Positions 1 through 8,453 of a DNA stretch of 64,000 nucleotides are shown here, piece by piece. The stretch comes from Arthrobacter sp. OV608 (GTDB lineage: Bacteria; Actinomycetota; Actinomycetes; Actinomycetales; Micrococcaceae), in the NCBI GenBank assembly GCA_900110595.1, contig FOEZ01000016.1:1-64000 (forward strand), written 5' to 3'. Each line of letters opens with the position of its first letter. The first letter of the stretch is position 1. The position numbers and the translations under genes are program-made. Below the pieces are notes generated by a model, which did not search any database, was not told where the DNA came from, and was given only the letters and a program-made list of their open reading frames with translations.

Positions 1-133
1 TCATCTGGATCTGCCGCGGCTTCAAATTCTTGTGATAGCCCTTATCCTCCGCGTGAAGGGAGCTCTCGGAGGCATGCGCATGCCCACCGTCTATCTCGTG
101 TACTGCAACCTCGTCATTGGGGTTGTTGGACAT
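1..133 (-). CDS. amino acid permease (APC family), N-terminal fragment
   Basis: Only the first 44 codons are in the window; the gene runs off the left edge. The peptide starts MSNNPNDEV and ends KGYHKNLKPRQIQM. In amino acid permeases (GABA/proline/aromatic permease group) this cytoplasmic stretch directly precedes the first membrane helix. The ATG at 131-133 has a GAAAGGATC-type ribosome site 5 nt upstream. It lies 72 bp downstream of the glutaminase gene in the same direction, so a role in taking up glutamine or a related amino acid for the same pathway is likely. That role is inferred; the transport domain itself is not visible. Confidence 0.75.
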   Translation of the reverse strand, partial: MSNNPNDEVAVHEIDGGHAHASESSLHAEDKGYHKNLKPRQIQM

Positions 134-205
134 GGGTGATCCTTTCGATCTGGGGAGATCTAACTGGGGTGGGGGAAATTTGTGGATTCTTCGGCAGCGG
201 CAGCG

Positions 206-1138
206 TCAGAAGACGGACCAGCCGGTGCGGTCGGAAAGATCGGCAAGGGCAGCAGTCCCGGCAAGGGAATTGCCCTTGGCATCCAGCCTGGGGCTCCAGA
301 CGCAGATGGCGCACTCACCCGGAACGATGACCAGGATGCCACCGCCCACACCGCTCTTACCGGGAAGGCCCACCCGGTACGCGAACTCTCCGGCGGCGTC
401 GTACATGCCGCAGGTCAGCATGATGGAGCCGATGCGTTTGGCATCGCTGGCGGACAGGACACGTCCGAGCGTTCCCTGGCCCTCCCGGGCCAGGAAGAGC
501 CCGGCCTTGGCGAGTTCGACGCAGGTCATCATGATGGAGCATTGGCGGACGTAGTTCTCCACCACTGATTCCGCCGGCTGCCTCAGGTTGCCGAAATCCT
601 TCAGGAAGTGCGCAAGTGCCAGGTTCCGGCTGCTGCCGGACAGCTCACTGGACGCTGCCGCCTCATCGATGTACGGCCCGCTGCTGCCGGCCTCTGTGGT
701 GAGGAACCGCAAAAGCCGCGTGGCGGCGTCGGCCGTTCCTTCCATGAGGTGGTCCGTGACCACCAGTGCGCCGGCGTTGATGAAGGGGTTGCGCGGGATT
801 CCGTGTTCCACCTCCAGTTGGACAAGGGAGTTGAACGCGGTACCGGAGGGCTCACGCAGGACGCGGGTCCACAGGGTTCCGCTCGTGTCGCCCTGGAGTG
901 CCATGGCCAGCGTAAACACTTTGGAGATGCTCTGGATGGAGAAGGGGACCCCAGCGTCACCGGAGCTGAAGAGCTGGCCGGACGTGGTGGCAACGGCTAT
1001 TCCGAAGGTGTCGAAAGGAACGTCGGCCAGGAACGGAATGTTTGCCGGGACGGAACCGGTCTCCCGCCCCGGGCGGTGGCTTTGGACGAGGTCGTCCAGA
1101 AGGGGGCCTAGTGGCGGCGCCTCAAGTGCTGTAGTCAT
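206..1138 (-). CDS. glsA: glutaminase (glutamine to glutamate plus ammonia)
   Basis: The 310-residue protein has the length of bacterial glutaminases, which hydrolyse L-glutamine with a serine/beta-lactamase-like fold. The nucleophile motif SxxK is visible at residues 70-73 in FSIQSISKVF. Further family blocks are NPFINAGALV and GKSGVGGGIL near the C-terminus. The reading frame is open upstream, but the ATG at 1136-1138 is preferred because it overlaps the stop of the upstream pucR-type gene in an ATGA arrangement, indicating translational coupling. The product is probably cytosolic and supplies glutamate and ammonium. Regulation by the PucR protein encoded just upstream is inferred. Confidence 0.93.
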   Translation of the reverse strand: MTTALEAPPLGPLLDDLVQSHRPGRETGSVPANIPFLADVPFDTFGIAVATTSGQLFSSGDAGVPFSIQSISKVFTLAMALQGDTSGTLWTRVLREPSGTAFNSLVQLEVEHGIPRNPFINAGALVVTDHLMEGTADAATRLLRFLTTEAGSSGPYIDEAAASSELSGSSRNLALAHFLKDFGNLRQPAESVVENYVRQCSIMMTCVELAKAGLFLAREGQGTLGRVLSASDAKRIGSIMLTCGMYDAAGEFAYRVGLPGKSGVGGGILVIVPGECAICVWSPRLDAKGNSLAGTAALADLSDRTGWSVF

Positions 1139-2730
1139 TTCCTGCCTGATTGTTGTGAGGATGTTCCGGCCCATTCCTGGATATGGAGCAAGGCCACCAG
1201 CGAATCCCGGGGGTTTCCAAAGTCCAGGCCGGTCACCCTGGAGGCCTTGCTGATCCGGTAGTAGACGGTGTTCTTGTGCAGTTTCATCCGTTGGGCGCAT
1301 TCGGCAACGTCAAGCGAGGCTTCGAAGTACGTCCGCAGGGTTTCGGCCAGTTCAGGGTCGTCCCGAAGCAGCGCCGAGAGGGTGCGGTGGCGGAAGGTCG
1401 AGGACGCAAAATTCTGCACTGCCTCCTGGAAAAGGATCTCTGCCTCAAAGTCGTCCACTGTGGCCACGGATGTTTGGGTTCCCCCGCCGACGCACCTCAA
1501 CAGCGCCTCGGCGATGCGGGTGATGGAGTGGATGGACAAAAGGTCAGGGACCACGGGACCCACCGCCGCAAACGGGGTGATGCCCAGGTGTTTGCGTGCA
1601 TCGCGGACGATCGACTCGGCCAGTGCCCGGAGTCCCGGTTCGGCTGCTGCGGACTGCAGGCCTGGGACAATTACTGCGGTATCGCCTTTGAACTGACCCA
1701 CAATTGCCGAGGCTTTGTAGGCGGCCGCGTGGATGGACGCCAGGTTGGCAAGCTCGCCGTGCTTCAGGGCGGCGTCGTCGGCCTGGGCTTCCGCATCGGA
1801 TATCCCAATCAGGATCAGCGCCGCCGGGCGTTCTGCGGGGATCTTCTCGCTGTGCGCACTGGCTGCCGCCTCCGCCGGGCCGGAAAGTATCCGCGCAATC
1901 CGGTCTTCGCGCATGTGCACCGACTGTTGGTTGCGGTAGCGGATCAGCTCAGTTGAGGTCCGGGCGGCTGAACCTTTCAGCACATGGTCAACATCGGGGC
2001 CGAAGCCGTCGCCGGTCTCCTGCAGCCAGATGTAGCCCATGATCCGGTCCCCGGCGAAGAGCGTGATGGCCACCCGTTCCCGCAGCCCGTCCTGGGGCCT
2101 TGCCGGTACGCGCACCGGGAGCCGTGTTCCGTGCAGTTCACGGTAGGCGCCCAGGTCCTTCAACAACAGTTCGTATTTCCGGGGACCCCGGCGGGCCAGG
2201 ATGGAGGCCTTGCGAAGCTCGTCGATGTCGTTCGAGACGGTGGAGTACGCCAAGACCTTGTTGGCGGCGTCCTCGATGACCACGTGGCTCGAGGTGAGCC
2301 TGGCCGTGGTCTGGGCGATCGCGAAGAGGTCTTCTTCCAGGAGCGTCAGGACTTCGCTCTGATAGCTGCGCGGCTGGATCCGGTCCTTCGCGATGGAGAG
2401 CAGACGGTCCCAGTCGGCAGCCGGGTTCACCAGGAGCAGGCCGGTGCCTGCGTCGCGCAGCAGCTCCTCAGCCTCGGCGAGCTCCTCGCGCGTTCCCTTG
2501 ACGGCGACCACCGGCGGCGGGTTCTGCAGGAGCCGCCGCAACGCGGGCAAAGCCGACCGCCCGCGGACCCCAATCAAGAGGACAAACGCGCCAACGCCGT
2601 CGGGCATTTCATCCTCAGCGTCAGCGATCAGGAAACGTTCGATGGGAGAACCGTTCGCCGGGCGGAGGATAAGGCTCGCGAACCCCAGCGGGAGATCCGA
2701 AAGGATGTGGTCCACCGTAACCGCGGTCAT
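1135..2730 (-). CDS. PucR-family transcriptional regulator
   Basis: The protein has 531 residues with a long N-terminal sensory part, a central GGDEF-like region, and a C-terminal helix-turn-helix of the PucR type at about residues 465-525 (MKLHKNTVYYRISKASRV followed by GLDFGNP). PucR-class activators commonly control purine or amino-acid catabolism genes next to them. It is coupled by an ATGA overlap to glutaminase, so it most likely responds to glutamine or nitrogen status. The start at 2728-2730 is chosen over an in-frame upstream ATG because AGAAGGA lies 4-5 nt before it and the MTAVTVDHIL opening matches the family. Confidence 0.88.
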   Translation of the reverse strand: MTAVTVDHILSDLPLGFASLILRPANGSPIERFLIADAEDEMPDGVGAFVLLIGVRGRSALPALRRLLQNPPPVVAVKGTREELAEAEELLRDAGTGLLLVNPAADWDRLLSIAKDRIQPRSYQSEVLTLLEEDLFAIAQTTARLTSSHVVIEDAANKVLAYSTVSNDIDELRKASILARRGPRKYELLLKDLGAYRELHGTRLPVRVPARPQDGLRERVAITLFAGDRIMGYIWLQETGDGFGPDVDHVLKGSAARTSTELIRYRNQQSVHMREDRIARILSGPAEAAASAHSEKIPAERPAALILIGISDAEAQADDAALKHGELANLASIHAAAYKASAIVGQFKGDTAVIVPGLQSAAAEPGLRALAESIVRDARKHLGITPFAAVGPVVPDLLSIHSITRIAEALLRCVGGGTQTSVATVDDFEAEILFQEAVQNFASSTFRHRTLSALLRDDPELAETLRTYFEASLDVAECAQRMKLHKNTVYYRISKASRVTGLDFGNPRDSLVALLHIQEWAGTSSQQSGRK

Positions 2731-2937
2731 GGGTTCCTTCTGCGTCGATCGGCCACCGGACGGCTCTGTCCGGTCAGCCCATGGTATCCAGCCATGATCC
2801 CGCAGAATTTGTGAGGCTACCCCAATTCGGTGGCCCTTTTTCGGACCGCTGTCCAAGCCGGGAAGCCTGCTCTTCCCTTATGCCGGCCGCGGCTTGGCTG
2901 GCGGCGCCGCTGGGAGCTTCAGCGCGTGGACCGGAGC

Positions 2938-3930
2938 TCAGCGCCAGAAGTCCGCCAGCTGCCCGGCAAGGGCCTCACCTTGCTGGTAACCGGCTTGTGC
3001 AGCGGGCGGACGGAGCGAGGGATTCATCGCATTCGCGCCGAACATGTGCTCATCTTTGCTGTCCGGGAAGATCGTCTCGACCCTGCTGCCATGCGCCCGT
3101 AACTCGGCGACCTGGGCTGCGAGGTGCACGTCCCAGTGCTTCGGGACCAGTGATTTTCCGCCGAAAGGTGAGAGCACCAGCACCCTTTGGTATCCGGCTG
3201 CCAGATCGGCATTTTCTGCGTTGGACCGGTAGCCGCCGTCGATGTAGGGGATATCTCCGATCCTGTAGGGAAGGCCACTGGAACAGCTGGCGGCGATGGC
3301 GTCCACAAGGTCGATTCCGCTGTGGCGGTCGAAGACCGCCGGTTCGCCGGTCTTGGCATCGACCGCGGTGATGAGCACCCTTCGTTGCGGCCACCCCTGA
3401 CTGTCCAGCCGCGCGGCGACGATGCTGCGCCACTGTGCTTGCCAGGAACCGTCCGACGCCGCCTCCATGCCCAGTGCTGCCGCACCCATCTTCCGGCGCA
3501 TGTCAGCCGCATTCTCAGAGGAGGCGATGATGTTGTTGATCCTCTCCAGGTGGTCGGTCACAGGCCTGGTGGCACCGCGTTCCGGGACGGATCCAGCCGG
3601 AACAGGCGGTTTTGGCGGCGCAGCGGCAAGGATGGCGGCAAAGAGCTCAGACGGCGACGCACCAGCTATCTGGGCTGCGGCCGTGGAGCCGGCTGAAGTT
3701 CCAATAGTCAGATCGGCTGTGGTGACGTCCAGCCCGCTATCGAACAGGCCGGCCATGACGCCGATCAGCCAGGCGTTGCCTGTCGATCCGCCGCCGCCAA
3801 GGACGAGGGCCCGGCTCGTTGAGTGTGCCCGTTTTGTGGGGTCAGGCTGCTGCCGATCCTGGTCGGCATTGGACGGGCCAGAAGCCGGCGTCGGGGCGGA
3901 GTGCAGAGGGGAAGAAGATGTTGTGTTCAT
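2938..3930 (-). CDS. patatin-like phospholipase
   Basis: The 330-residue protein carries the three patatin signatures: a glycine-rich oxyanion loop GGGGSTGNAW at about residues 45-54, the nucleophile elbow GTSAG with Ser79, and the dyad aspartate in YIDGGYRSNAENA at about residue 230. Patatins are Ser-Asp acyl hydrolases acting on phospholipids or other acyl esters. The first 40 residues are a low-complexity, S/T/P-rich tail without a convincing signal peptide. The ATG has AAAGGCGA 6 nt upstream. A 19-codon reading frame with a very strong ribosome site ends 47 nt upstream (3978-4037). Substrate unknown. Confidence 0.9.
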   Translation of the reverse strand: MNTTSSSPLHSAPTPASGPSNADQDRQQPDPTKRAHSTSRALVLGGGGSTGNAWLIGVMAGLFDSGLDVTTADLTIGTSAGSTAAAQIAGASPSELFAAILAAAPPKPPVPAGSVPERGATRPVTDHLERINNIIASSENAADMRRKMGAAALGMEAASDGSWQAQWRSIVAARLDSQGWPQRRVLITAVDAKTGEPAVFDRHSGIDLVDAIAASCSSGLPYRIGDIPYIDGGYRSNAENADLAAGYQRVLVLSPFGGKSLVPKHWDVHLAAQVAELRAHGSRVETIFPDSKDEHMFGANAMNPSLRPPAAQAGYQQGEALAGQLADFWR

Positions 3931-3977
3931 GGGAGTCGCCTTTCGCGAATTGCCTGTGGTGGCGCTCCCGGCGGCGA

Positions 3978-4037
3978 CTATCTGTGTCGCGCGATCGTGG
4001 ACTCCAGGGGAGCGCCCAATGCGGATACTGCGTTCAT
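3978..4037 (-). CDS. possible 19-residue leader peptide ahead of the patatin gene
   Basis: A 20-codon frame (MNAVSALGAPLESTIARHR, then TAG) starts at an ATG with a near-perfect AGGAGGTG Shine-Dalgarno sequence and ends 47 nt before the patatin ATG. Its start context, GTGAGTCCCATGAAC, closely resembles that of the patatin gene, GCGACTCCCATGAAC. It could be a regulatory leader, an accidental product of a duplicated initiation region, or a small protein. No family is recognised. Confidence 0.35.
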   Translation of the reverse strand: MNAVSALGAPLESTIARHR

Positions 4038-4400
4038 GGGACTCACCTCCTGTTGATAGATCACGATCACGGGAAAACTACCACGCCAGCCCGTGCTCCA
4101 CAACGGCACCTTAGCGCTGGCTGCCCTGCGCCGGCTCAAAGACGCCGGGATATAGGACAAAACGCGTGTACGGGAGGGACGTGCTTCCCAGTGACCGCGC
4201 GGAAAATCCGTGGCGGCTAAGGTTTTGAAATTCAGCGTGGCCTGCTGCTTCGGAGCTGGCTTTTGAACCCCAATGGGTGATCAGCTCTTCCCGCTTTTGG
4301 CCCATCGCTCCACTTCCTGATGAAGCCCGACGGCGGTGCTGCCGCGGCCGCTTGCGCTCCACTACTCAGATGGCCCACGTGCATTGGAACGAACAGCAAA
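4038..4400. other. intergenic, no gene recognised
   Basis: No coding potential that resembles known families was seen between the leader frame and the tRNA terminator. The segment should contain the promoter for the patatin transcription unit on the minus strand, but I could not assign a convincing -35/-10 pair. Confidence 0.4.
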
Positions 4401-4440
4401 AAGGCCCTGCTTCCCTTTGTTTCAAGGGAAGCAGGGCCTT
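4401..4440 (-). terminator. Rho-independent terminator of tRNA-Ser(CGA)
   Basis: A perfect 15-bp stem (GGCCCTGCTTCCCTT and its complement) with a 6-nt loop. On the minus strand it follows the tRNA and ends in GCC then TTTTT. The opposite strand has only TTTCAT, so it terminates mainly in the minus direction. Confidence 0.85.
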
Positions 4441-4449
4441 TCATATTGG

Positions 4450-4536
4450 CGGTGACGGTGGGATTTGAACCCACGTTGGCTTTTACACCAAACAACATTT
4501 CGAGTGTTGCACCTTCGGCCGCTCGGACACGTCACC
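4450..4536 (-). tRNA. tRNA-Ser (anticodon CGA)
   Basis: The 87-nt gene has the 7-bp acceptor stem GGTGACG/CGTCACC, a long variable arm typical of serine tRNAs, the T-loop GTTCAAATC and discriminator G. The anticodon loop CTCGAAA gives CGA (plus-strand 4500-4502), which reads UCG. The 3' CCA is not encoded. Confidence 0.95.
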
Positions 4537-4755
4537 AACCTCAATAGGGTACCGGAGCGAGGCGCCCAACCCCAAAACGGGCTGACGGAAGAGGCCCTTT
4601 GCCCCGCTTTCCGTCTTGCTCGTCCGCCCTTCCTGCTGCCTGACCTTGCTAAGCACGGGCACGCAGCGCGGGGAGGCGATGTCTAGCAGGCGAGTTGGGG
4701 AGGAGCTTCAAAAAAAGCCTGAAGAATTTGTGGGGGACTGCCGCAACGGGCGCTG

Positions 4756-5133
4756 TTTTGTCAGACCCCCTCGCGAGGATGGCGGTATGGAAACGGACCC
4801 GGCGGTGGTGCAGGTGGAGGAGGTCGCTGGTGCCGTGGCTGCGCGTTGGAAGGCGCCCGGTTTTGTCAGACCCCCTCACGATGATGGGGCTATGGAAACG
4901 GACCCGGCGGTGGTGCAGGTGGAGGAGGTCGCTGGTGCGCTCGCTGCGCTCTCCGAGGCGCCCGGTTTTGTCATACCCCCGCAGGATGATGGCGGTATGG
5001 AAACAGTCCCGGCGGTGGTGCAGGTGGAGGAGGTCGCTGGTGCGCTCGCTGCGCTCTCCGAGGCGCCCGGTTTTGTCATACCCCCGCAGGATGATGGAGG
5101 TATGGAAACGAACCCGGCGGTGGTGGAGGCTGA
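4756..5133 (+). repeat. four tandem 105-bp units, each with an upstream element and an ATG
   Basis: The motif TTTTGTCA(G/T)ACCCCC occurs at 4756, 4861, 4966 and 5071, exactly 105 bp apart. Each is followed 31 bp later by ATGGAAAC (ATGs at 4787, 4892, 4997, 5102). The next 23-24 codons encode the repeated PAVVQVEEVAGALAAL segment. Because 105 is divisible by three, all four ATGs are in one open frame. Units 3 and 4 are nearly identical; unit 4 diverges soon after the ATG, where the unique coding sequence begins. Confidence 0.92.
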
Positions 5134-7057
5134 GGAAGCGGTTGATGCTTCGGTCGCTGCGTTTGTGGCTGTGCTGACTGGCCAGGACAGTGCGGGGGCC
5201 GGTCGGGACGCGTCCGGTTCTGTTTCCTGTGGCGCCGACGGCCCCGATGATCCGTTGCAGCGGTTGGTGGATGGGGCGTTGGATGTTTTGGCGGCGGTGG
5301 GTCGGTCGGAAGCGAAAATCGCGGCGGTCAAGGCACTGGCCGTGACAGTGGTGGCTGAGGGGACGAAGGCGTTGAATGGTCCGGCGTCGTCTCCTTATGA
5401 GGCGTCGGCGCAGGACCGGAGCCTGGTGGCTGAGGTCGGGTGCGCGCTGGCGATCGGCGACCGGGCCGCCGGCGCCCTGCTGGCTGACTCCCACGCGTTG
5501 ACCACGTCGTTGCCGCGGGCGTTGGCGGCGTTGCAGGCCGGGACGATGTCCTGGGCCCATGCCCGGACCATGGTGGAGCAGACCTCCTGCCTGGACCCTG
5601 CTGCTGCGGCGGCGTTGGAGGCCCATTTCCTGGACCCGGATGCCCCGGGCGCGGCCCGCGGGTGCCCGATCGGGGAAATGCCGGCGTACCGGTTCAAGGC
5701 CAGGGCCAGGACCTGGCGGGAACGCCACCACCCCGAAAGCCTGGAAAAACGCCACGCCAAGTCCCTGGCGGACCGGCGGGTGGAGTACTGGCCGGACAAC
5801 GACGGGATGGCCTGGGTCGCCGCACTCCTTCCAGCAGACCACGCCTCAGCAATCTGCAACAGGCTCACCGCCATCGCCCGCGGCAAGCAAGGCCCCACCG
5901 AGCCCCGCACCCTGCCCGAGATTAAAGCCGACACCTTCACCGAATCGCTCCTGAACACCGGCACCACAGTTGGCAGTGTTGCTGACAGTACCGGCGGCGA
6001 CAACAGCACCGGCAGTGAAACCAGCCCCAGTACCGGCGACGACCCCAAGACTGGCCCTGAAATCAGTGCCGGCGAGGACCATGGGGCTGGCGATGACAGC
6101 ATTGCCAGCAGGGCCGGCAGTGGCAGCAACGGTGCTGACAGTACCGGCGGCCACACCAGTGCCGGGAACGACGAGACGGACAGTGCAGGCGCTGAACTCA
6201 AGCCCGGGAACAACCTGGCCGGTGCGCCCGGTGGCGATGAATTTGCCGGTGATGGAGGCGGTGCAGGAACAGCGCCGGGCCCGTTGTCGGGGATCCGGGC
6301 ACAAGTGCTGGTCACCGTGCCGGTCTTCTCTCTCATGGGCTCAACTGATGAGCCAGCAATGCTGGACGGACACGGACCCATCCCGCCTTCGATGGCACGC
6401 AGGCTCGTCGCCGACGGTGCGGCCTCGTTCTACCGTGTCCTGGTGGACCCGCGGGATGGGGCGCCGCTGGAGATCGGCCGCACGAACTACCGGGTGAGCA
6501 AGGCGATGCGGCAATGGCTTCGGCTGCGGGACGGCAAATGCCCGTTCCCCGGCTGCAACAACCCATCTCTGGACAATGAGGCGGACCATATTCTCGCCTG
6601 GGATATAGGCGGCAGTACGGGGATTTCTAACCTGGGACAGCCCTGCCCGAAACACCACAAGCTGCGCCACACGAGCGGCTGGAAACCCACCCCGGCCAGT
6701 AAAACCGAACCACCCGGCTGGACCTCACCCACCGGCAGGCACTACAAAAGCGAACACCAGGACTGGGAACCACCCCACTGGCCAGATGTCGCCGTGCCGG
6801 AAAGCATCCGCGCCTTCGATGCCCTCCTCGACCGATGGGAACCGCCCGATGACCCGTCAGATCTGTGCCCACCATCCCGCGACCCGTTGGAGAAATGGCC
6901 ACCGCCGGACTACTCAGCTGCCGCTGAATCTTGGCGAAACGAGATTCCCGAAGAGACCTTCGCGGACTGGTTCCTATCGGCAGACACCACCAAAGACCCG
7001 ATCCCGGAAGATTTCTTCCCGGAGATGGCGCATGATGCAAACGCTGGCGTCACGTGA
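4787..7057 (+). CDS. DUF222 domain protein with C-terminal HNH endonuclease motif (13E12-type)
   Basis: From the first repeat ATG the protein has 756 residues. Order: three repeats of about 35 residues, an alpha-helical DUF222 region (about 140-390), a low-complexity G/S/T/D-rich linker (about 390-500), then an HNH module with CPFPGC, EADHILAW, NLGQPCPKHHKLRH at about 585-630. HNH modules bind a metal and nick or cut DNA. The DUF222-HNH family is multicopy in actinobacteria, like the 13E12 proteins of mycobacteria, and its physiological role is unsettled. The true start is ambiguous: the frame is open from 4616, an ATG at 4679 follows GGGGAGG, and each repeat supplies an ATG. The last, at 5102, gives a 651-residue protein without repeats. 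Confidence 0.85.
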   Translation: METDPAVVQVEEVAGAVAARWKAPGFVRPPHDDGAMETDPAVVQVEEVAGALAALSEAPGFVIPPQDDGGMETVPAVVQVEEVAGALAALSEAPGFVIPPQDDGGMETNPAVVEAEEAVDASVAAFVAVLTGQDSAGAGRDASGSVSCGADGPDDPLQRLVDGALDVLAAVGRSEAKIAAVKALAVTVVAEGTKALNGPASSPYEASAQDRSLVAEVGCALAIGDRAAGALLADSHALTTSLPRALAALQAGTMSWAHARTMVEQTSCLDPAAAAALEAHFLDPDAPGAARGCPIGEMPAYRFKARARTWRERHHPESLEKRHAKSLADRRVEYWPDNDGMAWVAALLPADHASAICNRLTAIARGKQGPTEPRTLPEIKADTFTESLLNTGTTVGSVADSTGGDNSTGSETSPSTGDDPKTGPEISAGEDHGAGDDSIASRAGSGSNGADSTGGHTSAGNDETDSAGAELKPGNNLAGAPGGDEFAGDGGGAGTAPGPLSGIRAQVLVTVPVFSLMGSTDEPAMLDGHGPIPPSMARRLVADGAASFYRVLVDPRDGAPLEIGRTNYRVSKAMRQWLRLRDGKCPFPGCNNPSLDNEADHILAWDIGGSTGISNLGQPCPKHHKLRHTSGWKPTPASKTEPPGWTSPTGRHYKSEHQDWEPPHWPDVAVPESIRAFDALLDRWEPPDDPSDLCPPSRDPLEKWPPPDYSAAAESWRNEIPEETFADWFLSADTTKDPIPEDFFPEMAHDANAGVT

Positions 7058-7391
7058 ACCGTCGTGGAGGGCTTCGTAATGCTTGAGGCTGCGGAGATGG
7101 AGTGCCATCGAATGTGACCCGGGCGAGTGTGTCGGGGACAAAGGTCGTCCGAGTCGAGAGCGCCTTGGAACCCTGCGCGTGCGCTCGGTGTGCCTGGGGA
7201 AACAGGAACGTGCGGGTCGAGTATGCCGGGATCGAATGGGGCCGGACCCGAAAGCGCCGTCCGAATCGAGGATCCCGCGAGGGCGGGCCCACCGAGCGTA
7301 CAGAGTGTCTGCGGTTAGGAAGCAGCAACGCGGCAATCATTGCTGCCTCAACTTTCCCCAACGCACCAAGGCAGCTAGATTCATCAGCAAG
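7058..7391. other. intergenic, with a weak -10 candidate next to the dehydrogenase start
   Basis: No gene is recognised here although several frames are open by GC bias. TAGATT at 7376-7381 lies 10 nt before the ATG at 7392, and no ribosome site is visible before that ATG. The dehydrogenase operon may therefore start with a very short leader. The -35 region is unconvincing. Confidence 0.35.
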
Positions 7392-8450
7392 ATGACTAAT
7401 TCACGCGCGCCAAGACATGCAACGGCTTACTGGACAACGGCCCGGGAGCACGGTGAGCTCCGGCCCGAGGAGTTGCCGGCACCCGGAGCAGGTGAGGCCC
7501 TGGTTCGTACCTTGTACTCGGGAATCAGCAAAGGCACGGAGATGGTGGTCCACCACGGCTCGGTCCCGCCCCGGGTCGCAGAAGAGATGCGCGCCCCGCA
7601 TCAGGAGGGGCACTTCCCCGGTCCTGTGAAGTTCGGCTACCTGTCCGTAGGCGTGGTGGAGGAAGGGCCGGCGGAGTGGATCGGCCAGCGCGTGTTCTGC
7701 CTGAACCCGCATCAGGACCTGTACGTAGTGGAGTTGGCTGCGCTCACCAAAATTCCGGATGACGTACCGTCCCCGCGCGCGGTCCTCACCGGAACAGTGG
7801 AAACAGCCGTTAATGCCCTGTGGGAGGCCGGTCCGCGCCTGGGTGACCGCGTCGCCGTCGTCGGTGCCGGCCTGGTAGGCGGCATGGTTGCTGCCCTGCT
7901 GCGGAGCTTTCCGTTGCAGCGCCTGCAACTCGTGGACCTGGACCCGGGGCGGAAGCAGCTTGCAGACACCGTGGGTGTGGAGTTCGTCCACCCGGACGAT
8001 GCCCTTGCCGATTGCGACATCGTTTTTCACTGTTCCGCTTCCCAGGAAGGGCTGGAGCGCAGCCTGCAGCTGGTGGGTGATGAAGGCGACGTCATCGAGA
8101 TGTCCTGGTACGCCAACCGCGAGGTCACCCTCCCGCTGGGAGAAGACTTCCACGCCCGCCGCCTGTCCATCAGGGCCAGCCAGGTAGGAGCAGTGGCGCG
8201 GGCGCGGCGGCATCGCAGGACCAACGCCGACCGCTTGGACCTGGCAGTATCACTCCTAGCCGATCCGGTGTTCGATGCGTTCCTGACCGGATCTTCACCG
8301 TTCTCCGAACTGCCCGGCGTGGTGCAGGAACTGGCAGACGGCACGCTGGACGCACTGTGCCACGTCATCGAGTACCCCCAGGACGAAAACTCCCTGGAAG
8401 CCAAGCCCGATAACCCCATCCGCGAAGCATCCGCCGAAGACCAGAGGTAG
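7392..8450 (+). CDS. medium-chain dehydrogenase/reductase (zinc-binding alcohol dehydrogenase-like)
   Basis: The 352-residue protein has the GroES-like N-terminal fold (ELPAPGAGEALVRTLYSGIS) and a Rossmann segment VAVVGAGLVGGMVAALL at about residues 155-171. The next strand, LQLVDLD, ends in Asp, suggesting NAD(H) rather than NADP(H). The usual catalytic Cys-Gly-x-Asp and the four-cysteine structural zinc lobe are not seen, so zinc binding is doubtful. It opens an operon: 3 nt separate it from the pterin-synthase-like gene. The context suggests oxidation or reduction of a small pterin-like or sugar intermediate. The substrate is unknown. The start is taken as the ATG before TNSRAPRHATAYW, where family similarity begins. 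Confidence 0.78.
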   Translation: MTNSRAPRHATAYWTTAREHGELRPEELPAPGAGEALVRTLYSGISKGTEMVVHHGSVPPRVAEEMRAPHQEGHFPGPVKFGYLSVGVVEEGPAEWIGQRVFCLNPHQDLYVVELAALTKIPDDVPSPRAVLTGTVETAVNALWEAGPRLGDRVAVVGAGLVGGMVAALLRSFPLQRLQLVDLDPGRKQLADTVGVEFVHPDDALADCDIVFHCSASQEGLERSLQLVGDEGDVIEMSWYANREVTLPLGEDFHARRLSIRASQVGAVARARRHRRTNADRLDLAVSLLADPVFDAFLTGSSPFSELPGVVQELADGTLDALCHVIEYPQDENSLEAKPDNPIREASAEDQR

Positions 8451-8453
8451 CCC

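Noticed and set aside
588..2814. Long plus-strand open frames opposite glsA and the pucR-type gene (588-1253, 1183-1956, 1984-2814)
   Set aside because: They are antisense shadows created by high GC; the minus-strand proteins have clear family motifs and these do not.
4756..5133. Regular 105-bp repeats as a CRISPR array
   Set aside because: The whole 105-bp unit is repeated, with no unique spacers, and it is in frame with a coding gene.
4649..6381. Minus-strand frames opposite the DUF222-HNH gene
   Set aside because: Repetitive Arg/Ser/His-rich translations with no recognisable family; they reflect the repeats on the coding strand.
7102..7395. Open frames in the gap before the dehydrogenase gene
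   Set aside because: No ribosome site, no conserved pattern, and several frames are open at once.
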